Shown: positions 23,901 to 34,462 of the stretch, in pieces
How positions within the stretch are numbered: position 1 is the first letter of the stretch
Layout: every line of letters starts with the position of its first letter
NCBI GenBank assembly: GCA_014281115.1
Contig: JACONQ010000017.1
Coordinates: 2,046,001-2,110,000, forward strand
Origin: Laburnicola sp. R22_1
Taxonomy: Eukaryota > Ascomycota > Dothideomycetes > Pleosporales > Didymosphaeriaceae
DNA: 64,000 nt
Direction: 5' to 3'
Notes under the pieces: generated by a model
What the model saw: the letters and a program-made list of their open reading frames with translations, nothing else
What the model was told of the DNA's origin: nothing
Database searches by the model: none
Translations under genes and position numbers: made by a program

Positions 23901-26170
23901 AGAACTTTTATAGACGAGCGAATGGCTAGCTAACTAGACGCTTAGAAAGAAAAGAAAAGTAATGTATAGTCTGCTACTAGGCTAGGGAAGTAGTTAAGAA
24001 TCTACGCACCTTAGAATAAGTAGGAACTAGTAACTCTAGACGCAATGCTAGAACTAAAAGGTCCTATTTACGCTCTAGAAAGTAACTATTTAAGAAGTTA
24101 TTAAAAAAAATTAACTTATAGTGGGTGCATATTTTTATAAATAGCAGTTTAATACTTCTCTCTAACAAATTTAAGCTTAATAGCTTAGGCGCTACTTATT
24201 TTAGTAGTTTAATAGCCTCCGCTACGTTAAATAATAGATAGCCTTTACTTCCTATAATTAAAATTAAAATCTTTAACCTACTAGTAACTTATTTAAGTAG
24301 ACAATTTTATAGTTAAGCTATAGATTAAACTATATAAGACTATTTACTACTTAGAAGACAAGAGCATAGTTAAAATTAAAGTAATTATAAAGATCTTACT
24401 AAATAAATAGGGGTAGGACTAGTGTGTATACATTAATTGCTAATCTTTTAAGCTTAAAGAGACACAACTTTAAGCACATGACTTAAAAAAGTAATCTTAA
24501 GTTATTTCTTTTAAAAATCTTAGTAAACTGCAAGGACAAGCATTCTCTATATATTATACATACTTAATTTTATAATTATAGTAGTAATGCTTAAAACTAT
24601 AGCAAAGTAGCTAGTAGGAGCTTAACTTTATAGAAGTTAGCTCTCTAAGGAACTAATATTGTAGAAGCAGCTTATAACTTACTTATTTAGTTCTTAGTTT
24701 AAGAATGCCTTTAACATTAAAATTAACACGCTTAAAAAAAGAAACTTACATAGTTATTCTGTGCTTAGAAGCTACATCTACGTTTCTACTACTTAAGTAG
24801 GTTTACACCTATAAAATAAATTTGAATAGTCTTTTTAAGAAGTGCAAAGCTTAAATTATTATAAAGGGAGATTTCTAAGAATTAGATATAATAAACCTAA
24901 CCTATGCAGACACATTAGTAGCAGAATTTAATCTAGAGATCTATTAATACAACGTTGTAGGCGCGTTTCTAAACGCCTATATTACTACTTAGAATCTTAT
25001 ATTCTATAAGTTGCTAAATAGATTTAAGTAGTCTAAAAAAGTTATAAGACTTAAAGTCTTATATAGCTTAAAAGAATTACTACTTCTTTAGTATAAAGAG
25101 TTTGCATTAACCCTTTAAGCTTATAGGCTTAAGGTTCCTAAAGAGAAACCTTGCTTGTTTATTACACTAGACTAAAAGATAATAATTCTCTTCTACGTAG
25201 ACAATATTTTCTAATTTAACTATAGAAATTATAAGCTTAAATGTAGTGCACTATAGGACAAGAGTATATTTAAGTATATATTTAAGGATTAAGACTCTAT
25301 CCAATAGTTTATGGGCATTTAAATGCTTAAAGATTATAAAATTAGTTAATTTAGCTTGTCTATAATACTTATATTAAAAAGATTACTAAGAAATTTAGTC
25401 TTAATAGTAGTGGGAGCTTTTTAAGCATAATAGTAAAACTTCTCTATAGGAAATTAAGCGCTTTTAAGAGTATATAGGCTTAGTTCTTTATATAACTATT
25501 ATGCTCTATTTAAATACTGTATTTGCAGTCTTAAAGCTTTTACACTTTTTAACTAATTTAAGTAAATAACACTTTACTACTATAGAACGTATAATTGTCT
25601 ATGTGTATAAAACGTGCTAGTAGGCTATTTAATATAGCTTATATAATAGTTCTAAGCTTATAATTTATAGGAATGCCTTATTTATAGATAATCTAGAAAC
25701 TTAACGTTTTTTTATAAGTATATTATTATATTGTTTAGAGGCGCAATTCTTTAGAAGATAGCTTATTAACTTATAGTTACTACCTTAACTACTAAAGTAG
25801 AACTACTAGTACTTAAACATATTAGCAAAAAGGCCATAGCACTTAAATACTTTTTTAATAAGCTTACTTTAAAACTTAGATTATTGTAGATAATTTTTGC
25901 AATAATTAGTGAATAATTAGACTAGTTATTAGCAAGAATAAGCAAATAACTACGCAATTTCAAAACGTTAATATTTAGAATATGTGGCTTTGTTAAGAAC
26001 ACCTTAAGGACTTATTTAAGGTGTTCTATTTAAAAATAAGCACAATGCTAGTAGATAGTCTTACTAATGCTCTTTCCTAGCAGCAATTTGCTAGATTTAA
26101 AGAGCTTCTTAATTTCTAAAATATAAGAAAGAATGCTATAGCAGATTTAAGCTTAGAAGTAATATAGTAA
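20980..26170 (+). pseudogene. gag-pol relic of the copia element
   Basis: Domains seen on the plus strand: gag-like region to about 22300; protease and GAG-pre-integrase (about 22340-22930) with KYLQYLRLEYFRQKILQAL-type sequence where Gln and His codons were hit; integrase (about 22950-24000); RT (about 24850-25450) with YQYNVVGAFLNAYI and the box LFYVDNIF at 25188-25211, where YVDD has become YVDN; RNase H (about 25700-26100) ending MLVDSLTNAL, the copia DGLTKAL motif. Many stops, nearly all RIP-type. It would have encoded the polyprotein for reverse transcription and integration. Confidence 0.82.
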
Positions 26171-26402
26171 TAATTATATTTCTATTTAATTTACATAGAG
26201 AAGAAGCTTAGAAAAAACTAAGCTAAAAGCCTAGCCAAAAAAACTTAGAAGATCTAAGTATAGCTACTAGTTAAGCTACACATTTAAAAAGTTCTAAGTC
26301 TAATTCTAACGCTTAAATAGTACGATAATAATTTTATCTATATAATTATAAATTAGAGCACGTATCTTAGTATTAGTTCTAACTTAAGGCTCCTAAGCAC
26401 TA

Positions 26403-27726
26403 CAGTGCCAAGCCAAAAGTCTATTCCCCCAACACGCTAACGCGCGTACACTAATACCAACACCCTATTTTTAACACTATATTACTCCACTAATATGAGC
26501 TCTTTTGGTGTAGAAATTTTAGGAAATCGTTGCCGCAATGCCGAATTATCTGTCCAGCAACAGGATTTAATTATCGCGAAGTGTGAGGCGGGCGCGTTAT
26601 TGTGGGAGTTGGTTAAGGAGTTTAACTGTACGCGTCGCTGCATTAATAAAACACTTTAGAGATATGGAGAACAACACTATAATTAATCGCGGCCTTAATT
26701 AGGGCGTCCCTAGGCGCTTAATACACATAACAAGCGTGTACTCTATTAAGAGGCACGAAAAAACCTAAGGATTAAATACCCAGCCCTCCTCCGCAAGGCC
26801 TCCCTCCGCTGCATCTCTTAAACAACTGCATATCGCGCATTGAAGGCAGAGAGCCTAACCAACTTCTAGGCAGCGTGGAAGCCCAAGATCACTCGCGCGG
26901 TGGCCTAGGAGAGGCGTTAATTTGAACAGGAATATCGCAATTAGGATTGGCGCGGACAGCCCTTCTAGTTCTTAGATAAGTGCTCTATTTAAAGACGCTC
27001 CAGCGGCATATCTACATAGGTTTTTTGCCTCCCACACAAGAAATAGAGACATAAGATAATTAAGGAGACAGTTATATTAAGATCTCGCGCGGCAATAGTG
27101 TGGGCGAGTATCTGGCTTAATTAGAGAGGGCGGGTTCGGCGGAGTCCCTTAGTGATTATGCCTAGGGACCTAGCAGCTTGTTGCAGAGGATATAGCGCAT
27201 AGAGTTATATTAAAGCTCTACGCAAAGAACTTCTCTATAATTATTACATAGGAGATATCTATATGCACGACATCGCGCCTATCTATAGGGCGCGACAGTC
27301 GCTTAATTTTTTGGCGGAACACGGTATATAACTAATCAAGTGGCTGCGTTATTCCCCTAACATTAACCCTATTAAATATCTCTAGTGGTCTCTTAAGAGA
27401 GAACTCTATAAGCGTTACCCTAATATAGGCGACTTTAGCGATGGTGACGAGGACTTTGAGACCTTCTGCGCGGCGTTAAAAGATTGCTGGCGTAGGATCC
27501 CTAATTCGCTAATTCGCAAGCTTATACTTAGTATGCTGCACTGCCTACTTGCTCTCTAGCGTGCGCGCGGGTATTAAACAAAATATTAATTAAATAATTA
27601 TCTCTATATCAATTATTAACTCTCCGGGAGCGATATTAGGGGTGCCGGAGCGCTCTGCGCGACGGGGTGGTGATGATGGCGGACCTCGCTTACCCCTGCG
27701 GGGAATAGACTTTTGGCTTAGTACTG
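26403..27726 (+). mobile_element. Tc1/mariner element copy 1 (inside copia)
   Basis: 1324 bp, bounded by TA duplications (26401-26402 and 27727-27728). Ends are inverted: CAGTGCCAAGCCAAAAGTCT at the left, the complement AGACTTTTGGCTTAGTACTG at the right. The inverted copy at 60456-61779 has exactly the same length. It is far less AT-shifted than the copia element around it, so it inserted late. Confidence 0.93.
26495..27577 (+). pseudogene. Tc1-like transposase relic, copy 1
   Basis: A single 1083-nt frame from ATG 26495 (MSSFGVEILGNRCRNAELSV) to the TAA at 27575-27577, interrupted by RIP-type stops. The N-terminal helix-turn-helix reads AKCEAGALLWELVKEFNCTRR. In the DDE_3 core the first Asp is kept in FLDKCSI, the second in MHDIAPIYRARQS, and the third acid is Lys in SPNINPIKYL (normally NPIE). 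Single transitions explain the lost Glu and Trp codons. Inactive as it stands. Confidence 0.85.
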
Positions 27727-27739
27727 TAAAATCTTCCTT

Positions 27740-29080
27740 CTTATCTACTAGACTATGCTTTAAATATAATTTCTTAAGAGCTTAGATATTTGTAGAACAA
27801 TCTTAAGGATAATATTAGTATTAAGTATAAAAAAGATAAGGTCTCTAATTCTCTTAAGTGCGCGGATACTACTACTAGTCCTAACAATAGTATCCTAAAG
27901 TTGGCTACTTACAACGCTTAACCTAAGAATTAAGATATATCTTAATAAGACTAGCATACTTAGGTCTAAAAGCAATACTATCTACTATATAATTGTTTAA
28001 ATCTTTAAGTATTAGAGGCAAAGCTAGACGCTATAAATTATAAAGACCTTAGAATTGTAGAGCTTAACTTTAGAATTATAGAGCTTAATCTAGAAATTGC
28101 GAAGCTTAATAATGCAATACTAAATAATACTCTAAAAGAAATAAGTCTAGAACGTTTAGATATAAGTCTTAATAGCGTAGTAGAGTCTTAGAACCTTAAG
28201 TAGGCTGCGTAAAATCCTTAATAATAGCGCCCTTTTTAAAACTTTATATAGCAGTGGAAAGCTTAGAATAGAGTGCGTTAATATCTTTATAGCCTAAAGT
28301 AGAATTATTCTTAAGTGCTACCTAAGTCTAAACCTACTAAACAAGATAAGGAGGACTATAAGAATAAGTAGCTGCTAAAAATACTTTTAAGGATTTAGGC
28401 TTATATGCTAAGACACTAATAACTCTAAACAAAGCACTAAAAATAGTGTATAGACAATTTACTATTATAATACAAATTATAGCATAGTCTATTAGACTTG
28501 CCTAATAGAAAACTTTTTAAATAGTTGCAGTAAGACACTATATAGAGATTTTCTAAAGCTTATTTTACCTTTGTAGCTACTATAGTAGTAGTATTAAAAT
28601 TATAAGCTATTTTCTTTAGTATTAGAGAACTAGAAGCATTAGGCTTAGTAGGTGAAATAGACTATAATTAAAATTTTAAGACCACAGTCTAATAATAAGT
28701 AGGCTAATCTAAAGCTTAATCTTTAGTATTTAACTACTCTTAATAATAAGAAGTATGTGCAGCCTACGCAATCTCTATATTAGAAGCTTAGAAAAGAATT
28801 TAGAGGCTATACTACTTATTAGTAATAGAAAGATCTAGAGATTAATAGCGCAACGTACTATTTTAAATAATAAGATCTAAAGGATAAAAAGAAGAAGATA
28901 AAGATAAAAATAGGAAAGACTTTAAGCTTATAATATAATAAGTTAAGCTTATAAATAGATAAGTTTAGGGAGAGAGTTATAGAGAGTGCTTATACTCTTA
29001 TTTACAGTAGCTATTTATACTTATATAATAATAAATAAAGTGTAATCTTAATTTTTTTACCTAGTGTGTGTGCGCTACTT
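27740..29080 (+). pseudogene. Extra coiled-coil-like ORF relic behind RNase H of the copia element
   Basis: Between RNase H and the 3' LTR, on the far side of the Tc1 insertion, the plus strand reads as a long protein with RIP-type stops. It has a heptad-like stretch near 28010-28190 (LEAKLDAINYKDLRIVELNF, then IIELNLEIAKLNNAILNNTL) and a Lys-rich segment DLKDKKKKIKIKIGK at about 28870-28915. I recognise no family. It may be an accessory ORF of the element or a gag-like fragment of another element inserted there. Confidence 0.4.
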
Positions 29081-29188
29081 AGGTACTTACGATATAATAC
29101 TACTACGTTATAAGCTTATAATAGGTTTTTAAGTCTTATTTTTATACTTTTAATAGGCTTATTACTACTACAACTTACTTAAAAAGTG

Positions 29189-29364
29189 TATTATAGAAAA
29201 TAAGCCTTTGTAATTATGTGCTTAGAGCGTATATAATGCTCCTAAGCTTAGCTATTTTAGCTATGTGCTGATCTATATATTTGCCCCTATAGCTATTTTT
29301 TTATATAGCTTTAATTTACTTTTAGCTTCCTAAGTTACTAGTTCTAGTTCGATTTCTTTTAGCA
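29189..29364 (+). repeat. 3' LTR of the copia element
   Basis: 176 bp, matches 20786-20963 with small indels; ends TTTTAGCA followed by AAAAC. Confidence 0.85.
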
Positions 29365-29369
29365 AAAAC

Positions 29370-29549
29370 TTATATAGAAATTAAAACCCTATAATAACTA
29401 AGATACGTAAATATTATATATATAGTAAACTATGTTATATTATATAAAATTTTAAAAAAATAATAATATTATATAATATCTAAATATATTATGAGATAAG
29501 AATAGTAAAGATACTAATATAGTTCTCCAACCACATAATAAGTGCAAAC
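29370..29549. other. Edge of the AT-rich block
   Basis: Very AT-rich, no gene. Base composition changes sharply at about 29545, where unmutated sequence starts. Confidence 0.6.
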
Positions 29550-30520
29550 ACAAGATTGATGGCACCCGGTCGACTTTTTAGCCTCGGAGAATTCGGGTCC
29601 AGCACTGCGCACAGCACATGTCCACTTGGTGATTCGATTTTTTTTCGCACGTCCAGACTCACACATCAATCCAACTGCCTTCTATTTTACTCCTCCCATG
29701 TCATTTTGAATTGGCGTTTTAGTGCCCCAGGAAAAAAACACAGCATAGGAGGGGATTGCCTCATCTTTTAAACAAACACGTCCGGACGCATAGATCCTTC
29801 GCAGTCTACTCTTTTTAGTCCTCCCATAAAGATGATCTGCCATCTGTTTACTCGCCCAGGAAGCAAAGCAAAGTGTGAAGCCAAAGTCTCAAGCACCCAG
29901 TCAAAAATTTATACTTAGCCATGGCAAGTTCTCCACTCGGTGATGCGAAGACCCGTGATATCGATAGCGCGTGACTTTCACCAGCATAAGCATACCCAGG
30001 ACAACCACATCTCTTCCCTTACTTTTCTTTTTTTAGACGTCGCACTGCCACGCAGAGGAGGCAGAGCCATGATTTTGTCCTCTTTGTTTCTTAGACCCTG
30101 TAGTATACAACATCCACTCATTTTGGCCAGAACCATGATGATATAATCTGTCACTTTCAGATACTGCATAGGAAAGTAGAGAGCGCAAGTACATGCGATC
30201 TAGCCCTCCAGCGTGGTTTTTATACGCCCTTATTTTAGTCGCAGAGGAGCGCGAAACCCCCATGTTGATATTTCGCACAGTTTTAGACGCAGGACAGCCC
30301 ATCTTTTAGACGTCGCAGTACCACGCAGCGCGACCAGCCTCACGTCGACTTCGGCTCCCCATTTTAGACATCGCAGTACCAGCCACGCAGCACACAGCCA
30401 GCCCCATGCCAGTGCCGTCCATAACTTTTAGACACCGCAGGAAAGAAGTAGAGAACAAGTGCGCCCTCTAGCCCTCCAACCAGCATACTTTATATACCCC
30501 CTCCTCATCTCATCTATCTC
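29550..30520. repeat. Degenerate tandem repeat region near the terpene cyclase
   Basis: Built from short diverged repeats. TTTTAGAC followed by a (G)xCGCAG-type core recurs near 30028, 30279, 30303, 30362 and 30426. GGAAAG-GTAGAGA, then TAGCCCTCCA and a TATA-like stretch occurs at about 30170-30230 and again at 30437-30500. TCCACT(T/C)GGTGAT(T/G)CG occurs at 29621 and 29932, and (G/A)GCACCC(G/A)GTC at 29561 and 29892. No convincing gene. The TATATACCCCCTCC plus CT-rich tract at about 30490-30540 resembles a fungal core promoter, but no matching downstream gene is evident. Confidence 0.55.
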
Positions 30521-30855
30521 ATCTCATTCCCCAGAAAGTCTTCCTTTTCAGAAACACTACATATGTAGTCTCAACTCACCTCGCAAGTGGGTATCGCCTG
30601 TATTCCCTACCTCGGCCTGTACCATCATCACACACACTGAACCAAAACCACCAAGGCAAGCAAACGCCTATACACCACCAAGGCCGTATCATATACGCTC
30701 ATTCAAAAAAGCAGGTTGCTCGATCGCACACAACGAACGAAAATCAAAGAAAGAAAGAAAGAGAAGGGTATTCGACCTCCCACCCTGACGTTACCTCTCC
30801 CAGCCCCCCTCCCCGACCCACTCTATCCCGCCCGCCCACGCACGCCCCCCAACCT
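30521..30855. other. 3' flank of the terpene cyclase gene
   Basis: Normal-composition DNA, pyrimidine-rich on the plus strand, holding the 3' untranslated region of the minus-strand cyclase. Open stretches on the plus strand here (30459-30788, 30716-30952) are low-complexity Pro/Lys-rich and match nothing I know. Confidence 0.5.
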
Positions 30856-32145
30856 CTACCCCCAAATCCTCCCCTCCGTAAACTTCAACCCCCCAACCCG
30901 ATTATTATACCTCGGCGTCAAAAGATTCCACCTCTCATTCCCCGCAATCTGAAACTCCAACCCCTTCGCATACAACCTTATCTTCTCAGCATCGCCCTCC
31001 AGCCCATCCCCCCACTCCCCTTCCCATCAGTTCCCCTCCCACACTCCCCCACTGCCCTCTCCAGCAACTCAAAATGCCGCCCCTCCAACTCCCTCGCCGC
31101 CTCCCACATAACACGCATAGCACTGCGCTCACCAACCCCATACATGTCCATAAAAATCGGCACCGCAGAGCACAACTGGCCCAACTCGCACCCCTTGCCC
31201 GCGGCGAGAACTTCTTTCTCGTACGAGGCGATGTCGTTGGCGAGAGTGACGTGGCGCATGGCGTTCATTTCTAGGGGTGCGACGAGCGCGAGGTCGGCGG
31301 AGGAGACGTGTAGGCCCATGGAGAAGCACATGACGCCGGACATGAAGCTGGAATGGAGAGAGGGGTGTTAGTACGAGGTGTAAAGAGGAGAGAGAGAGAG
31401 AGGGAGAGATGGGGGCGGGGGAGAGGTGTGCTGTGCTGTGCTGTGCTGTGTTGAAGACGAGACGAGACCTAACATACCCTTTCCCCAAATCCGCATACCG
31501 ATACTCAAAATACTCCTTCAAACCCTTAATACTCGACCTCTCCGCCTGCACCTGCGCCTCAAAAAAGTCAATCGTATACTCGAGCAGCCGATCAGCAAGC
31601 ACCTTATCGATCTGCCGAAACTCCTGAAACAAGTCGTACATGATCCACTGCGCGGGCTTCTCGCGGTCAGGCAGTTGATCGCCGCGGCAGCACGCGATGA
31701 CGACGGCGTTGTGCGCCTTGCCCTCGTCGACGGACATGCGGTCCAGCATGTCGTCGATGAGGAAGCCCGTGGTGAGGAACTTGCATACGCTGACCATGCG
31801 GTCGTCGAGACCCATGGGGCAGAGAATGCAGTTGAACCAGGCATAGCCTTCGTCGCAGAAGCGCTGGCGGTGCTGGGCGGATTTGAAGGGCCAGTGTTGA
31901 AGGAAGAAGGCGTGGCATTCGTCGACTATCTCCTGCGTGCGCGGGTGTAATCGAGCGGTCAGAATGGTGGGACGGAGGTCTTTGGGGAGATAGTGAAGGT
32001 CGGTGGGTGCAGGTGGTGGCGTCGTAGAGCCAATGGTGCTGGTAAGGATAGCCTTTTCGACGGCCACGGCGGGTGAGCGCATAGGAAGGAACTCGTGCAG
32101 ACGGCGTACTAGATATGAGTAGATGGAAGCGTCTAGTGAAGCCAT
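30856..32145 (-). CDS. Sesquiterpene cyclase, aristolochene-synthase-like class I terpene synthase
   Basis: Would ionise farnesyl diphosphate in the cytosol and cyclise it to a sesquiterpene. ATG at 32145 (MASLDASIYSYLV). Exon 1 is 32145-31478, then a 130-bp GT-AG intron (31477-31348), then exon 2 from 31347. The Mg-binding DDxxD is FLIDDMLDRM at residues 131-135; the second metal site NDxxSxxKE is NDIASYEKE at 260-268. Segments FLQHWPF, DDR, RYADLGKG and FSMGLHVS resemble fungal aristolochene synthases. The family's C-terminus (YAKGLEFQIAGNERWNLLTPRY) is present but in another frame: a 38-nt GT-AG intron at 31052-31015 would join it and give 373 aa ending at 30856. Otherwise exon 2 ends early at 30978 or a frameshift exists. 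Product identity is inference. Confidence 0.88.
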
Positions 32146-34462
32146 GACTGTAGCGTTGGCAGGCGAATGTATGCCACAGTAAGTAATTCAGAGAAAGCAC
32201 TGGACCTTTGCGGGCACGGGAAATGGCGAGGGTTGAACTTGTATACCTAGTTGGCGGGATTATCTACATGAAGGTAGGTCCTAATTACGATAGGGAGTCT
32301 CGCCGACTCGGCTCCGTTCTTGGTGAAACGCTCGAGAACTTAGGCCCGAGCACTTTCTACAGTCTCCGCATGGGCTGCCCTTGACGGAAGGTCTAGCGTG
32401 TGTGAACATTTTGATACTCTAATCTGTCGACGGATGAGCCGCGGCGCAAGGCGAACGCGGAACCCAGCCGACGCGGCTAGAGTAGGCGCTACGGGTAACG
32501 CCTGCTGTCAACTGTAACAGGTTACTATCCACGCAGATCGCCTATCAACGCCTGGTGATCACTACCTAGAAAGGCTAGACGTAGACAGGGTGAACTCCGA
32601 CATATTAAACGCGCTGTAACATTAGACGCGCGCAACGGCGGGAGAGAAACCAACTATTATGTCCATTGGACGGGCGCGCGGGATCAGCTCGGACGCTTTT
32701 ACCTGCCAAATTTAGATTCAATTTGACATGCATGCCAGCCAGGGGCACGAGGTGACGTGGTTAGTTAGATGATCGATCATTCTCCTCATGGGGACCCCCA
32801 AGTGCACGTTCAAGACTCACGACCGCGCGATTGTGGGGAGCAAAAAAAAAATGCTTTCACCGTGCAATGCTTGCCAATTCGTCCTTGTGTTGAACCGACC
32901 TCTCAACCACTAGCATCCTTCGCGACGGCAACGTGGACATGAACCCGCCGTTCGGGCGATGAACCGTTGAGATGGCGTCTTCCCGTCGGAACACGACGGT
33001 TCAGGCGGCACATATAGTCGTCCCGAACCATAAAATGCATAGTCCAGGTAGATATCACGCCGGGATGGACTTCCGTTGACGGTAAGGAGCCCCGGAGCAT
33101 GCCGCGCGTGGGGTATGCAGGTCAGGACAGGTTCGCCATTAGGATCTTCAACTCGCCGTGCCGAACGTTGAAACTTGACAGTGCGTATGCCACCCGCGCG
33201 AACCGCTTCAGCAGGCGTACACGCACCAATAGTCGGTCGAACATGCCGCTTTTTTGTATCAAGTGAACCGACTCTGAACACTCAATAGTGTACATATAAT
33301 TTGGGATAGTCAGGCTTCTCATATGCCCAAGCACCAGGGCTTCCGCGTCGACGGCGTTGCTACCAAGGGTCAAATTTCCTGGCGAGGTCGAATTTGCTGG
33401 TCGAGTTCGAAATTTGCTAGCGTGGAGAGATATTTCAACTTGGCGGTTCCACACAGACAACAGGTCTCATTAGATAAAAACAATCGCCTAGATTGCAGTA
33501 TCTGTAGGCGCGTCGTTTTCTGCCCCACGTTACCGGGCGGCGGGGCGGCGGGGCGGCGGGATGGTAGACATATGCCTGGTACATGAGTCGAGGTGGGCTC
33601 GATCAGCTTCGATGCATGTCCGTGTACGCGTTCCTACATGCCTGTCTACAGGCCTATGTGTCAGTCTCTCCGTGTAAGGAGCCGTGTTAGTTAATGTGGA
33701 TCCTCAAATCCTACAAGGGACGGGAACCGGTAGGCACGTCGAAACTAAGCCTGTTTCCGGCTGGATTGTGCAAGAATTTGCTAAGCGATGGTCAACTGCA
33801 AGCGCTGGTTACCTTATATAATACGTATAATAGTGGAGTCGATACCAGCTGGGGATACTCGCGACGAGGCTCGAGCAGAGATAGGAAGTCAATGAGCGGA
33901 TGCTGATCCATGCCGCCGCAACAACACAGTAATGGCCCGCCTTCTGGGCCCGGAGCCCGCAAGAAGGGTCTCAAACATTCCGGCACCCACACCTGTTTGC
34001 CTTTTCGACACCTAGAGCCGGGCGGCTGTCCAGTTTGAGAGACGGACGACATTCTGTTGCCGATTGATATGTCATTTCCTTGATCGAGCGACACGGTTTG
34101 CCAAGGACGGTCCCTGATTTTGCCGTATGGATACGGTACTCGGCACTCGGTCCAAGTGACACGCGTAACGTGGGCATCGAACGTGGTAACGTGAGAACCG
34201 GGAGTTTTCTAGAGGTGGGCTGGCAGCCGAAACCATTCGTCCGTGTGAAATTCGGCAAAGCTAGGGAACTGCCGTACACTAGTGTAACGTCCGGGCTGCG
34301 GGGCGTTAGCCGTGAATAGCGGGACGTTAGATTGCTCCCAGTTAGCGCGCGGGTCATTGACACTAATGATTTCTACCTTCAAGCCTGGCCCCGCGACGAA
34401 TTTGCTTCTGCAACCGATATAAACTCGATTGTATGGGCAGGCGCAGTTTCTCGACACCGCAC
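32146..34462. promoter_or_regulatory. Shared divergent intergenic region of the cyclase and P450 genes
   Basis: 2.3 kb of unmutated sequence between two outward-facing starts, so it must hold both promoters. Visible small features: CCGAcgCGG at about 32468 and a GCCGACTCGGC palindrome at about 32311, either of which could bind a zinc-cluster regulator; three imperfect 19-20 bp units containing AATTTxCTxG at 33372-33424; a GGCGGGGC repeat at 33536-33561. Open frames here (for example 32910-33281 minus, 33694-33906 plus, 33971-34363 minus) match no family and have no consistent start or introns, so I do not call a gene. Confidence 0.5.

Larger units (their letters stand above)
20786..29364 (+). 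mobile_element. Ty1/copia LTR retrotransposon, RIP-dead, carrying a Tc1 insertion
   Basis: LTRs at 20786-20963 and about 29189-29364 (similar length, both beginning TATTATAG where the intact form would be TG; right LTR ends CA, left TA). A perfect 5-bp duplication AAAAC flanks it (20781-20785 and 29365-29369). Internal order is gag, protease/GAG-pre-integrase, integrase, RT, RNase H, which is the copia order. The Tc1 element at 26403-27726 lies in the 3' part. Without it the element would be about 7.25 kb, long for copia because of an extra region behind RNase H. Confidence 0.88.

Noticed and set aside
30704..30722. CAAAAAAGCAGGTTGC resembles a cloning recombination site
   Set aside because: Only a partial match in an otherwise natural fungal region with no vector sequence near it; chance is the simpler reading.
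30459..30788. A 109-codon plus-strand gene after the TATATACCCCC promoter-like site
   Set aside because: The protein is low-complexity, starts before the supposed TATA box and resembles nothing; the region is better explained as cyclase 3' flank.
31409..31950. Plus-strand open frames across the terpene cyclase
   Set aside because: They are antisense shadows of the GC-biased cyclase exon, which has clear catalytic motifs on the minus strand.
32903..34363. Possible extra genes between the cyclase and the P450
   Set aside because: The open frames on both strands overlap each other, match no family and have no intron or start pattern that extends them.
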